NCBI GenBank assembly: GCA_943370175.1
Contig: CALRPU020000027.1
Location: 12,802-76,801, forward strand
Length of the DNA stretch: 64,000 nt
From: Ideonella_A intermedia_A
GTDB lineage: Bacteria; Pseudomonadota; Gammaproteobacteria; Burkholderiales; Burkholderiaceae_C
Reading direction: 5' to 3'
Shown: positions 26,665 through 34,216 of the stretch, piece by piece
How the letters are laid out: each line of letters opens with the position of its first letter
Numbering within the stretch: the first letter of the stretch is position 1
Made by a program: the position numbers and the translations under genes
Notes under the pieces: generated by a model
Databases searched by the model: none
What the model saw: the letters and a program-made list of their open reading frames with translations, nothing else
Told to the model about the DNA's origin: nothing

Positions 26665-28394
26665 ACGAGATGCTGCTATCGATCAAAGACCTCCGCGTCG
26701 GCTTCCGCCTGGGCAGCACCAACGGCGTGATGCAACGCGCCCAGGCCGTGGGCCGCGACATCGGCGGCAAGCCGGTGGGCGTGAGCTTCGACGTGCCGGA
26801 AAACACCACGGTGGCGCTGGTCGGCGAGTCCGGCTCGGGCAAGAGCGTCACGGCCATGTCCATCCTGAACCTGCTGCCCGACAACGCCGAGCGCAGCGGG
26901 GCCATCCAGTTCCAGGGGCGCGACCTGCTGGCGCTGTCGATGGCCGAGCTGCAGGCCCTGCGCGGCAAAGACATCGCCTGCGTGTTCCAGGACCCGATGA
27001 CCTCGCTGAACCCGGTGTTCACCGTCGGCCAGCAGATCTGCGAGCCGCTGATGAAGCACCTGGGCCTGAGCGCCCGTCAGGCCTGGTCGCGCGCCGAGGC
27101 GCTGCTCAACGAGGTCGGCCTGCCCGACCCCAAGCGCCGGCTGAACGCCCACCCGCACGAACTGTCCGGCGGCCAACAGCAGCGGGTGATGATCGCGATG
27201 GCGCTGGCCTGCGAGCCCAAGCTGCTGATCGCCGACGAGCCCACCACCGCGCTGGACGTCACCATCCAGCGCCAGATCATGGAGTTGCTGGCGGGGCTGA
27301 AGACCAAGCACCGCATGAGCATGCTGTTCATCAGCCACGACCTGGGCGTGGTGGGCGAGATCGCCGACCACGTGGTGGTGATGCGCCAGGGCACGGTGCG
27401 CGAACAGGGCCCGGTGGCCGGCATCTTCGCCAACCCGCAGGACGCCTACACCCGCGCGCTGCTGGCCTGCCGCCCAACGCTGGACCAGCGCGATGCGCGC
27501 CTGATGGTGATCGACGAGCACATCGCCCAGCAGCAGGGCGCGGCGGCCACGGCGGCCCGCGTGGCCAAGCCCAAGGACCCGAACGCGCCGGTCATCATCG
27601 AGGCCACCAACCTGACCAAGAGCTTCTGGCTGCGCAGCGGTGTGTTCGGCCGCAAGGAGTTCCGCGCGGTCAAGGGCGCGAGCTTCAAGCTGCGCCGCGG
27701 CCACACGCTGGGCGTGGTGGGCGAGTCGGGCAGCGGCAAGACGACCATGGGCCTGACGCTGCTGCGCCTGCACGAGCTCAGCGGTGGTCCGGTGGGCGGC
27801 GCGGTGCGCTTCGACGGGCAGGACCTGCTGGCCCTGAGCAAGGGCGAGATGCTGCCGATGCGCCGGCGCATCCAGGTGGTGTTCCAGAACCCCTACGCCA
27901 GCCTGAACCCCCGCTTCACCATCGGCCAGACGCTGATCGAGCCCATGACCATCCACGGCATCGGCGCCAGCGACGCCGAGCGCGAGGCCAAGGCCCGTGC
28001 CCTGCTGGCCAAGGTGGGCCTGGACGACAGCGCAATGCACAAGTACCCGCACGAATTCAGTGGCGGCCAGCGCCAGCGCGTGGCCATTGCCCGCTGCCTG
28101 ACGCTGAACCCCGAAGTGCTGGTGCTGGACGAAGCCGTCAGCGCGCTGGACGTCAGCGTGCAGGCCCAGGTGCTGAACCTGCTGAAGGACCTGCAGGACG
28201 AACTGGGCCTCGCCTACATCTTCATCAGCCACGACCTGGCCGTGGTGCGCTTCATGGCCGACGAGGTGCTGGTGATGAAGGACGGCGAAGTGGTGGAGCA
28301 GTCCAGCGTGGCCGAGATCCTGGACGCGCCGAAGCAGGACTACACCCGGCGCCTGCTGGGGGCCATTCCGCGCGGGTACCGGGAAGCGGCCTGA
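26661..28394 (+). CDS. Duplicated ABC ATPase, YejF/OppDF-type fusion
   Basis: One 577-aa polypeptide with two complete nucleotide-binding domains, replacing separate OppD and OppF. Walker A motifs are GESGSGKSVT (first half) and GESGSGKTTM (second half), signatures are LSGGQQQR and FSGGQRQR, and each half has its Walker B (LLIADEP, VLVLDEA) and switch His. It powers the two permeases encoded just upstream. A GC-rich hairpin at 28433-28451 follows. Confidence 0.95.
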   Translation: MNEMLLSIKDLRVGFRLGSTNGVMQRAQAVGRDIGGKPVGVSFDVPENTTVALVGESGSGKSVTAMSILNLLPDNAERSGAIQFQGRDLLALSMAELQALRGKDIACVFQDPMTSLNPVFTVGQQICEPLMKHLGLSARQAWSRAEALLNEVGLPDPKRRLNAHPHELSGGQQQRVMIAMALACEPKLLIADEPTTALDVTIQRQIMELLAGLKTKHRMSMLFISHDLGVVGEIADHVVVMRQGTVREQGPVAGIFANPQDAYTRALLACRPTLDQRDARLMVIDEHIAQQQGAAATAARVAKPKDPNAPVIIEATNLTKSFWLRSGVFGRKEFRAVKGASFKLRRGHTLGVVGESGSGKTTMGLTLLRLHELSGGPVGGAVRFDGQDLLALSKGEMLPMRRRIQVVFQNPYASLNPRFTIGQTLIEPMTIHGIGASDAEREAKARALLAKVGLDDSAMHKYPHEFSGGQRQRVAIARCLTLNPEVLVLDEAVSALDVSVQAQVLNLLKDLQDELGLAYIFISHDLAVVRFMADEVLVMKDGEVVEQSSVAEILDAPKQDYTRRLLGAIPRGYREAA

Positions 28395-28432
28395 AGCGTG
28401 GCCTGAAGGACGGGCCAAGCGCCGGGCCGGCA

Positions 28433-28451
28433 GGCCGCCTGCACGGCGGCC
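28433..28451. terminator. GC hairpin between convergent operons
   Basis: GGCCGCC pairs with GGCGGCC around a 5-nt loop in the 81-nt gap where the importer operon and the Rieske operon converge. It could serve both directions, but neither side has a T run, so it may be only a stable stem. Confidence 0.3.
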
Positions 28452-28475
28452 CCGGCGCCCGGCCCGCTCCAGGCC

Positions 28476-29474
28476 TCACAAGTCCAGCACCACGCACCCC
28501 CGCCCGCGCGACACGCAGGCGGTGAGGTAGTCCGCCTGCTCGCTGGCGTCCATGATGCAGTCGCGGTGGTCGACCTCGCCGGCCACGTGGCGGACCTTGC
28601 AGGTGCCGCACAGGCCGGACTGGCAGGAGGTGTCGATGACCACGCCAATGGCGGCCAGCGCGTCGACGATGGACTCGTCCGGCGCCACGGTGACGACCGC
28701 GTCGCGGCTGCGCAGCTTCACGGTGAAGCTGCCGGGCGCGGCCACCGGAGGCGCGTCGGCGGCGGGTTCGGGCGCCTTGAAGTGCTCGGTGTGCACCGTG
28801 CCCGCCGGCCAGTGCGCCGTGGCCGCCGCGCAGGCCTGCATGAAGCCGACCGGGCCGCAGCAATACACGTGGGTGCCCTCGGCCGCATCGCGCAGCAAGG
28901 CGGCGATGTCCAGGCCCTGCGCCGGCCGGCCCTGGTCGAAGTGGTGGTGAACGCGGTGCGCTGGCAAGCGGGCCAGCTCGTCGCGGAAAGCGGCGTGCGC
29001 CGCGTCGCGGGCGCAGTAGTGCAGTTCGTAATCGGTGCCGGCGCGCTCCAGCGCGTGGGCCATGGCTTTCAGCGGCGTGACCCCAATGCCGCCGGCCAGC
29101 AGCAGTGCGCGGCGCGCCGGCCGCAGTGCAAAGTGATTGCGCGGCGCGCTCACCTTGACGCGCCGGCCGACCTGCAGCCGCTCGTGCACCGCGCGCGAGC
29201 CGCCGCGCCCGGCGTCCTCCCGCAGCACGGCGATCACATAGCGGTGGCGCTCGGCCGGGTCGTTGCACAGCGAATACTGGCGCACCAGGCCGGCGTCGAC
29301 GTGGACGTCAAGGTGGGCACCGGCCTCGAAGGGCGGCAGCGCGGCGCCGTCCGCGTCGACCAGCTCGAAGGAATGAATGCCGTGCGCTTCCAGCCGCACC
29401 TGGCGAACCAGCAACGTCAGGGCGTCGGCGGGGCCGGGCACCGGGCCAGGCACGGGCGGGGTGATCGGGCTCAA
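28476..29474 (-). CDS. Rieske oxygenase reductase (phthalate dioxygenase reductase family)
   Basis: It transfers electrons from NAD(P)H through flavin and a plant-type [2Fe-2S] centre to the oxygenase encoded next to it. Of its 332 aa, about 1-110 is the flavin barrel (VRQYSLCNDP), 110-220 the NAD domain (LLLAGGIGVTPL, VYCCGPVGFM), and the C-terminus the ferredoxin with CQSGLCGTC and a fourth Cys in TACVSRG. No ATG fits; I chose TTG 29474, which has GAGGTG five bases before it and lies 26 nt after the oxygenase stop. VanB-like proteins share this order. Confidence 0.87.
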   Translation of the reverse strand: MSPITPPVPGPVPGPADALTLLVRQVRLEAHGIHSFELVDADGAALPPFEAGAHLDVHVDAGLVRQYSLCNDPAERHRYVIAVLREDAGRGGSRAVHERLQVGRRVKVSAPRNHFALRPARRALLLAGGIGVTPLKAMAHALERAGTDYELHYCARDAAHAAFRDELARLPAHRVHHHFDQGRPAQGLDIAALLRDAAEGTHVYCCGPVGFMQACAAATAHWPAGTVHTEHFKAPEPAADAPPVAAPGSFTVKLRSRDAVVTVAPDESIVDALAAIGVVIDTSCQSGLCGTCKVRHVAGEVDHRDCIMDASEQADYLTACVSRGRGCVVLDL

Positions 29475-29500
29475 AGCGACACCTCGAACGGCGCCCGGGC

Positions 29501-31069
29501 TCAGCCCGCGCCGCCCATGCCGACTTGCTGCGCCGCGGCCTGCAGGGCCTCGAAGCGTTCCTTGACGAAGGCGGCGCGCTGGTCGCCGACCAGGCCGTCG
29601 GCCTCGTTCAGCACCGCGATGACGCCCTTGGACAGGAAGCGGCGGCGGGCAATTTCCTGCTCGACGTTGGCGGCCTCGGGCAGCTCGAAGACGTTGCCGG
29701 AGCACACGCTGTTCGGCGCGCCGTTGAAGCTGCGGAACCATTCGGCGAAGCCCTCGGCCGAGGCCGCCGGGTTGGTGCCGCGCACCGCGTCGCGCAGCAT
29801 CTTGCGGAACAGGTACAGGCCGGCGTCCAGCTTGGTCGGGTTCTCCAGCGCGTGCACCGCGATCGGGCGCTGGCTGATGATGGCCTCGTAGTCGCCGGGG
29901 GCGTACTGGGCCAGCTTGTAGTTGGCGCGGGCGCGGTGGTCGGTGGGCACGTCGACCAGGTCCTGCGCGGTCTTGCCGTCGGCAAAGCGCTCTGGGCGGC
30001 GCAGGGCCACCTGGCCGTCCAGGAAGTCGATGGTCTCGTAGCCGACCAGCGACTTGTCGCCCACGCCGCGGGTGTCGATGCTCGGGCCCATCACGCGCCA
30101 GCCGATCATCTTGGCATTCTGGTCGTCCACCGGCACCGTCCAGCGGATGATGTGGAAGCGGCTGAACAGCTTCTTCTGCTTGCCGTCTTCCGAGGTGTAG
30201 GCGTGCAGGCTGAGGTTGGGCAGCACCTGGTGCTGCACGCGCACGAACATGTGGTCCTTGGTGGACCGGCGGGCGCCGGCGCAGGCCAGGCCGCGGCCGC
30301 CATTGACGGGCACGAATTGCATGTCCGGGGCGACTTCCATGGACGCCGCGCCGACCTCGTCGAAGGTGGTGCCCTGGAAATGGCCGCCCACCACGTTCTT
30401 GCCGGCGTGCAGCGCGGCGGTGTGGAAATTGTCGGCGGCGTTGTCCTGCACCTGCAGCCAGTTGCAGTGCTGGAAGTTGCTGTAGGGCACCAGCTCGTCG
30501 CCCTCGGCCACGGTGAAGTTGCCTTCCCATTCGGGGAAGGGCGGCTCCTTTTCGGGCGGGCCCATGTAGGCAAAGACCAGGCCGTGGCGTTCCACCGCCT
30601 TGTAGGCGCCCTGGCGAATGGAGCAGGCGTACTTCTCGGCCTCCTTCTCCTCGCCCTTCGGGAAGGGCACATGCAGGCAGGTGCCGTCCACATCGAACAC
30701 CATGCCGTGGTAGCAGCAGCGAATGCCGTGTTCCATGATGGCGCCGTATTCCAGCGAGGCGCCGCGGTGCACGCAGTGGGCGTGCAGCACACCGATGGCG
30801 CCGCTGCCGTCGCGGAAGGCCACCAGTTCCTCGCCCAGGATCTTCAGGAAGCGCGGCGTGTCGGTCAGCTCGATCGCCATGCACACCGGCTGCCAGAAGC
30901 CGCGCATGTACTCGCCCATCGGCGTGCCGGGGCCGACCTCGGTCAGCTCGGGGTCGTGACCGGGCACCTTGTTGGTGTAGTAGCCGCCGTAGGGGATCAG
31001 CTTTTTCACCGTGGTGGCGCCGCCACCGGTGCTGCGCGCTGCGTCGCTCTTGTCTTGCTTGAGGGTCAT
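29501..31069 (-). CDS. Rieske non-heme iron oxygenase, large subunit
   Basis: An aromatic-ring hydroxylating or demethylating oxygenase of 522 aa. The Rieske site is C-V-H (HAHCVHRG) and C-C-Y-H (GIRCCYHG). The mononuclear iron site is the DNFHTAALH segment. At about 520 aa it is longer than VanA-type enzymes (about 350), with the extra length in the C-terminal half, and is nearer to the long phthalate or phenoxybenzoate-type subunits. The substrate cannot be named. ATG 31069 has a GGAG site. It is transcribed with the reductase and diverges from a GntR regulator. Confidence 0.88.
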   Translation of the reverse strand: MTLKQDKSDAARSTGGGATTVKKLIPYGGYYTNKVPGHDPELTEVGPGTPMGEYMRGFWQPVCMAIELTDTPRFLKILGEELVAFRDGSGAIGVLHAHCVHRGASLEYGAIMEHGIRCCYHGMVFDVDGTCLHVPFPKGEEKEAEKYACSIRQGAYKAVERHGLVFAYMGPPEKEPPFPEWEGNFTVAEGDELVPYSNFQHCNWLQVQDNAADNFHTAALHAGKNVVGGHFQGTTFDEVGAASMEVAPDMQFVPVNGGRGLACAGARRSTKDHMFVRVQHQVLPNLSLHAYTSEDGKQKKLFSRFHIIRWTVPVDDQNAKMIGWRVMGPSIDTRGVGDKSLVGYETIDFLDGQVALRRPERFADGKTAQDLVDVPTDHRARANYKLAQYAPGDYEAIISQRPIAVHALENPTKLDAGLYLFRKMLRDAVRGTNPAASAEGFAEWFRSFNGAPNSVCSGNVFELPEAANVEQEIARRRFLSKGVIAVLNEADGLVGDQRAAFVKERFEALQAAAQQVGMGGAG

Positions 31070-31123
31070 GCGGTCTCCACGGGGGGCCAGGGTGGGCAAT
31101 GGGCAGTGGGCCATGCGTTCGGA

Positions 31124-31134
31124 ACTCTGTATAC
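31124..31134. promoter_or_regulatory. Candidate GntR operator, site 1 (ACTCTGTATAC)
   Basis: The word ACTCTGTATAC contains the perfect palindrome TGTATACA (31128-31135) when extended by one base. It lies 55 nt upstream of the oxygenase ATG. The same 11-mer occurs again at 31244, near the regulator. FCD-type GntR proteins bind short palindromes of this T-G-T-A-T-A-C-A kind. Confidence 0.5.
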
Positions 31135-31243
31135 ACAGTCTAGCGGCGACCGCCGCGGCCCAGACGCGGGTAAACCCGGAAATTGACCCCCACACAGCCC
31201 CGGCGGAGCGGCCATGCCCGCCGCTGCCGTCCGCCAACAATGC

Positions 31244-31254
31244 ACTCTGTATAC
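31244..31254. promoter_or_regulatory. Candidate GntR operator, site 2 (ACTCTGTATAC)
   Basis: This is the second exact copy of ACTCTGTATAC, 120 nt from the first and 17 nt before the chosen ATG of the regulator gene. The two copies bracket the divergent promoters, which would let one regulator control both directions. Confidence 0.5.
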
Positions 31255-31270
31255 GAAGTACACTTTGCGC

Positions 31271-31960
31271 ATGGCCGCTCTGCTCGACAAAATCCCCGCC
31301 CGCACCGACTACGTCGACAGCGTCTACCGCGTGCTGCTGGACGCCATCACCGACGGCACGCTGGCGCCGGGCGCACGCATCACCCAGGAAGACATCGCCG
31401 AACAGCTCAGCGTGTCGCGTTCACCGGTGCTGCAGGCGCTGAGGTTGCTGAAGAAGGACGGCTTCATCCAGGACGCCCCGGGCCGAGGCGTGCAAGTGGC
31501 CCCGATGGACGCCGAGTGGATCGGCAAGGTGTACGAGGTGCGTGGCGCGCTCGACGCCCTGGCCGCCCGCCGCGCCGCCGAGCGGCGCCACGCCATCAAC
31601 CCCGACTTGATCGATGCCGGCCGCCGCGCCGCCGAGGGCGGTGACCTGAAGGCCGTCATCGACGCCGACCTGGCCTTTCACAGCGCGATCTACGAGGCCT
31701 CAGGCAATTCGCTGATCGCCCAGAGCGCGCACCTGCACTGGGTGCACCTGCGCCGCGTGATGGGCGCGGTGCACCGCAGCCCCGACCACCGCACGACCAT
31801 CTGGGACGAGCACCAGGCCATCGCCGACGCCATCGCCCAGGGCGACGCGGAACGGGCGGTGCTGCTGAGCGAGTTGCACATCCGCCGGGCGCGCAAGAAC
31901 GTGGTGGAGCGGCTGGGCGAGGCGCTGGGGTCGCCCGTCAGCCCGTCACATCCTGCTTGA
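31271..31960 (+). CDS. GntR family regulator with FCD ligand domain
   Basis: A 229-aa transcription factor. The winged helix is at about 15-80 (ITDGTLAPGARITQEDIAEQLSVSRSPVLQALRLLKKDGF). The all-helical FCD domain that follows has metal-ligand positions in DADLAFHSAIYEASGN and a later DEHQAIADAI. It probably senses the substrate or product of the divergent oxygenase. ATG 31271 was chosen over 31214 because the upstream codons overlap the operator-like word. Its end overlaps the convergent cyclase-like gene by 23 nt. Confidence 0.9.
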   Translation: MAALLDKIPARTDYVDSVYRVLLDAITDGTLAPGARITQEDIAEQLSVSRSPVLQALRLLKKDGFIQDAPGRGVQVAPMDAEWIGKVYEVRGALDALAARRAAERRHAINPDLIDAGRRAAEGGDLKAVIDADLAFHSAIYEASGNSLIAQSAHLHWVHLRRVMGAVHRSPDHRTTIWDEHQAIADAIAQGDAERAVLLSELHIRRARKNVVERLGEALGSPVSPSHPA

Positions 31961-32858
31961 ACAGCAGATCGTAGATCTCGCGGATGGCGTCGGCGCTGGC
32001 GTCCAGCTGGTACATGTAGCCCTCCGGGTAGAAGACGTACAGCAGGTCGCTTTGGTGGGCCACGTGGTCCTGGGACGCGTGCTGGATCATGTCCGCGCCG
32101 ATGCCGCGGTTCAGGAAGGCCTGGATGTCGCGGAATTTCTCGGTGTAGTAGTGCGCCGTGCCGTGCAGGCGCTCCTGCAGCACACGGGGCGCGGCGCGGG
32201 GCGAGGCTTCGCCGGCGGGGGCGATGGTCGACAGGTCGATCAGCCCGTAAAGGTCGTAGTCGCCATGGATGTAGCGCATCTCGACCTGCTTGAAACGGGC
32301 CCAACCCTTGCCCGCCAGGCTGAAGTCGGGCGCCGGCAGGTCCTGGTGGGACAGCATCAGGCAGCCGAAGCGGCGGCTTGATCGCGCGGTGTCGACCGCG
32401 TAGAAGCCTTTGCTGTCCCGGCGCCGGAACACGCGACGGCCCACCTCGTCGCTGGAGCGGCCCCGCAAGAAGGCCAACCAGGCGTCGCGCGCCTTGCGCA
32501 GCTTCTTGTCCGATGCGAAGGCGCGGTAGCCGACCAGCGTCGGGTCGACCACCAGGCCCGCGCATTCGACGAACAGGTTCAGCTCCAACACGAAGCAGTC
32601 GTTGTCCGCGGTCTTCGGCTTGCAGTCGATGGGCTTGGGCACAAAATGCTTCTGCCCCACATAGCCAAGCGAGTTCTTGTTGGTGGCCCGCACGATGATG
32701 ATGTGGTCGAAGACCTCGGCCGCGGCGGCGAACACCGCCACGTCTTCCGTGCGCAACTTCAGGTGGTCCCCCCAGGCCAGCGGCTTCAGGCGGGAACTGG
32801 CAACACGGATGCGGTGCAAGCGGCGGCCGGACGCGCCGTCTTTTGGGTTCGACACCAT
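31938..32858 (-). CDS. Putative nucleotidyl cyclase of the CyaA/ExoY/edema-factor fold
   Basis: A 306-aa protein with no signal peptide or membrane helix. The residues that bind ATP and metal in CyaA-type toxin cyclases appear in order. R57 lies in IVRATN, and K75 and K82 lie in a K-x6-K segment (PKPIDCKPKTAD). D200-Y-D202-L is the Asp-x-Asp metal site and H260 lies in MIQHASQ. R-K spacing is 18 (17 in CyaA and EF), K-K is 7 in all, and K-D is 118 (123 in CyaA). The stretch between D202 and H260 is short, so a calmodulin-type insertion seems absent. The ribose-contact residues after the His are not conserved (Q263, V266). Neighbours do not explain it. Activity is unproven. Confidence 0.6.
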   Translation of the reverse strand: MVSNPKDGASGRRLHRIRVASSRLKPLAWGDHLKLRTEDVAVFAAAAEVFDHIIIVRATNKNSLGYVGQKHFVPKPIDCKPKTADNDCFVLELNLFVECAGLVVDPTLVGYRAFASDKKLRKARDAWLAFLRGRSSDEVGRRVFRRRDSKGFYAVDTARSSRRFGCLMLSHQDLPAPDFSLAGKGWARFKQVEMRYIHGDYDLYGLIDLSTIAPAGEASPRAAPRVLQERLHGTAHYYTEKFRDIQAFLNRGIGADMIQHASQDHVAHQSDLLYVFYPEGYMYQLDASADAIREIYDLLFKQDVTG

Positions 32859-33152
32859 GGGGCTCCCCGAGTGTGGTCGGTGCGGCGCGGCCGATGCCGC
32901 CTGGGCCCGACCGCAAACGCAAATTGTTGAGCGGATGTGCCAAGCGCACGCAGCACAAAACCGAGCGATGCGTGCAGGAGTTCGCGGCGGCCCGCCGTCT
33001 GATGGGGGATGGACGGAACCAACAGGGCGCCAGCATGGGCAAGCGCACCGGGCATTCCCGCAGGCCGGCGGCCCAGCGGGCGCGCCACACTCGCGGCGAC
33101 CGACAATGGCGACCCGCCGAACCGACCCTCCGACCGACCGCAGGACCTGCCC

Positions 33153-34214
33153 ATGCCCTCGAAGACCCCGCCAGCCACCGCCCTCGACCTCGACCTCGCC
33201 CATGCCATCGGCCCGGCCCACCCCGACCGGCGCCACCTGCTGCTGGCCGGCGCCGCATTGGCCATGACCGCGTGGCCGGGCCTCGGTCGGGCCCAGGCCG
33301 CGTGGCCCGCCAAGCCGGTGCGCATCGTCGTGCCCTTTGCCCCGGGTGGCACCACCGACATCCTGGCCCGCGCACTGGCGCCCGAGTTGGGCAAGGCCTT
33401 CGGCCAGACCTTCCTGGTGGAAAACAAGCCAGGCGCCGGCGGCAACGTGGGCGCGGCCGAAGTGGCCAAGGCGCCGGCCGACGGTCACACCCTGCTGATG
33501 GGCACCGTGGGCACGCACGGCATCAACCAGTCGCTGTACCCCAAGCTGCCCTACGACCCGATCAAGGACTTCGCGCCGGTGACGCTGGTGGCCGGCGTGC
33601 CCAACGTGCTGGTGATGAACCCGGCCAAGGCCGAGGCGCTGAAGATCAACAGCGTGCCCGACCTGATCAAGTACGCCCGCGCCAACCCGGGCAAGCTGAA
33701 CATGGCGTCGAGCGGCAACGGCACGTCGATCCACCTGTCCGGCGAGCTGTTCAAGGCCCGCACCGGCACCTTCCTCGTGCACTTCCCGTACCGCGGCTCG
33801 GGCCCGGCCTTGCTGGACCTGATCGGCGGGACCATGGACCTGATGTTCGACAACCTGCCGTCGGCGCTGCCGCAGATCAAGGCCGGCAAGCTGAAGGCCC
33901 TGGCGGTGACCAGTGGCCAGCGCAGCGCCGCCGTGCCCGACCTGCCCACCATCGCCGAGGCCGGCCCGGTGCCGGGCTTCGACGCCAGCAGCTGGTTCGG
34001 CCTGCTGGCCCCGGCCGGCACGCCCGCCGACATCGTCAACCGCATCCAGCAGGAAAGCCTGAAGGCCATGGGCACGCCCGCGCTGAAGGAACGGCTGCTG
34101 TCGCAGGGGGCGATCCCCAGCGGCATCACCCCCGCCGAGTTCGCCACCTACATCACCGCCGAAACCAAGAAGTGGGCCGAGGTGGTGAAAGTGTCCGGCG
34201 CCAAGGTGGACTGA
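33153..34214 (+). CDS. Periplasmic TctC (Bug family) solute receptor
   Basis: A tripartite-tricarboxylate-type binding protein of 353 aa that captures small carboxylates or related anions. A twin-Arg-tinged signal (DRRHLLLAGAALAMTAWPGLGRAQA) precedes the mature domain. Family marks are PVRIVVPFAPGGTTDILAR, NKPGAGGNVGA and the closing PAGTPADIVNRI. AGGA lies eight bases before ATG 33153. No tctA or tctB is present; instead a SulP permease starts 2 nt after the stop. Such orphan receptors are abundant in Burkholderiales. Confidence 0.92.
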   Translation: MPSKTPPATALDLDLAHAIGPAHPDRRHLLLAGAALAMTAWPGLGRAQAAWPAKPVRIVVPFAPGGTTDILARALAPELGKAFGQTFLVENKPGAGGNVGAAEVAKAPADGHTLLMGTVGTHGINQSLYPKLPYDPIKDFAPVTLVAGVPNVLVMNPAKAEALKINSVPDLIKYARANPGKLNMASSGNGTSIHLSGELFKARTGTFLVHFPYRGSGPALLDLIGGTMDLMFDNLPSALPQIKAGKLKALAVTSGQRSAAVPDLPTIAEAGPVPGFDASSWFGLLAPAGTPADIVNRIQQESLKAMGTPALKERLLSQGAIPSGITPAEFATYITAETKKWAEVVKVSGAKVD

Positions 34215-34216
34215 CG

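Noticed and set aside
32937..32942. TGGCAC on the - strand upstream of the cyclase-like gene as a sigma54 promoter
   Set aside because: The -12 TTGC element is absent at the required spacing; the sequence there reads CTCA.
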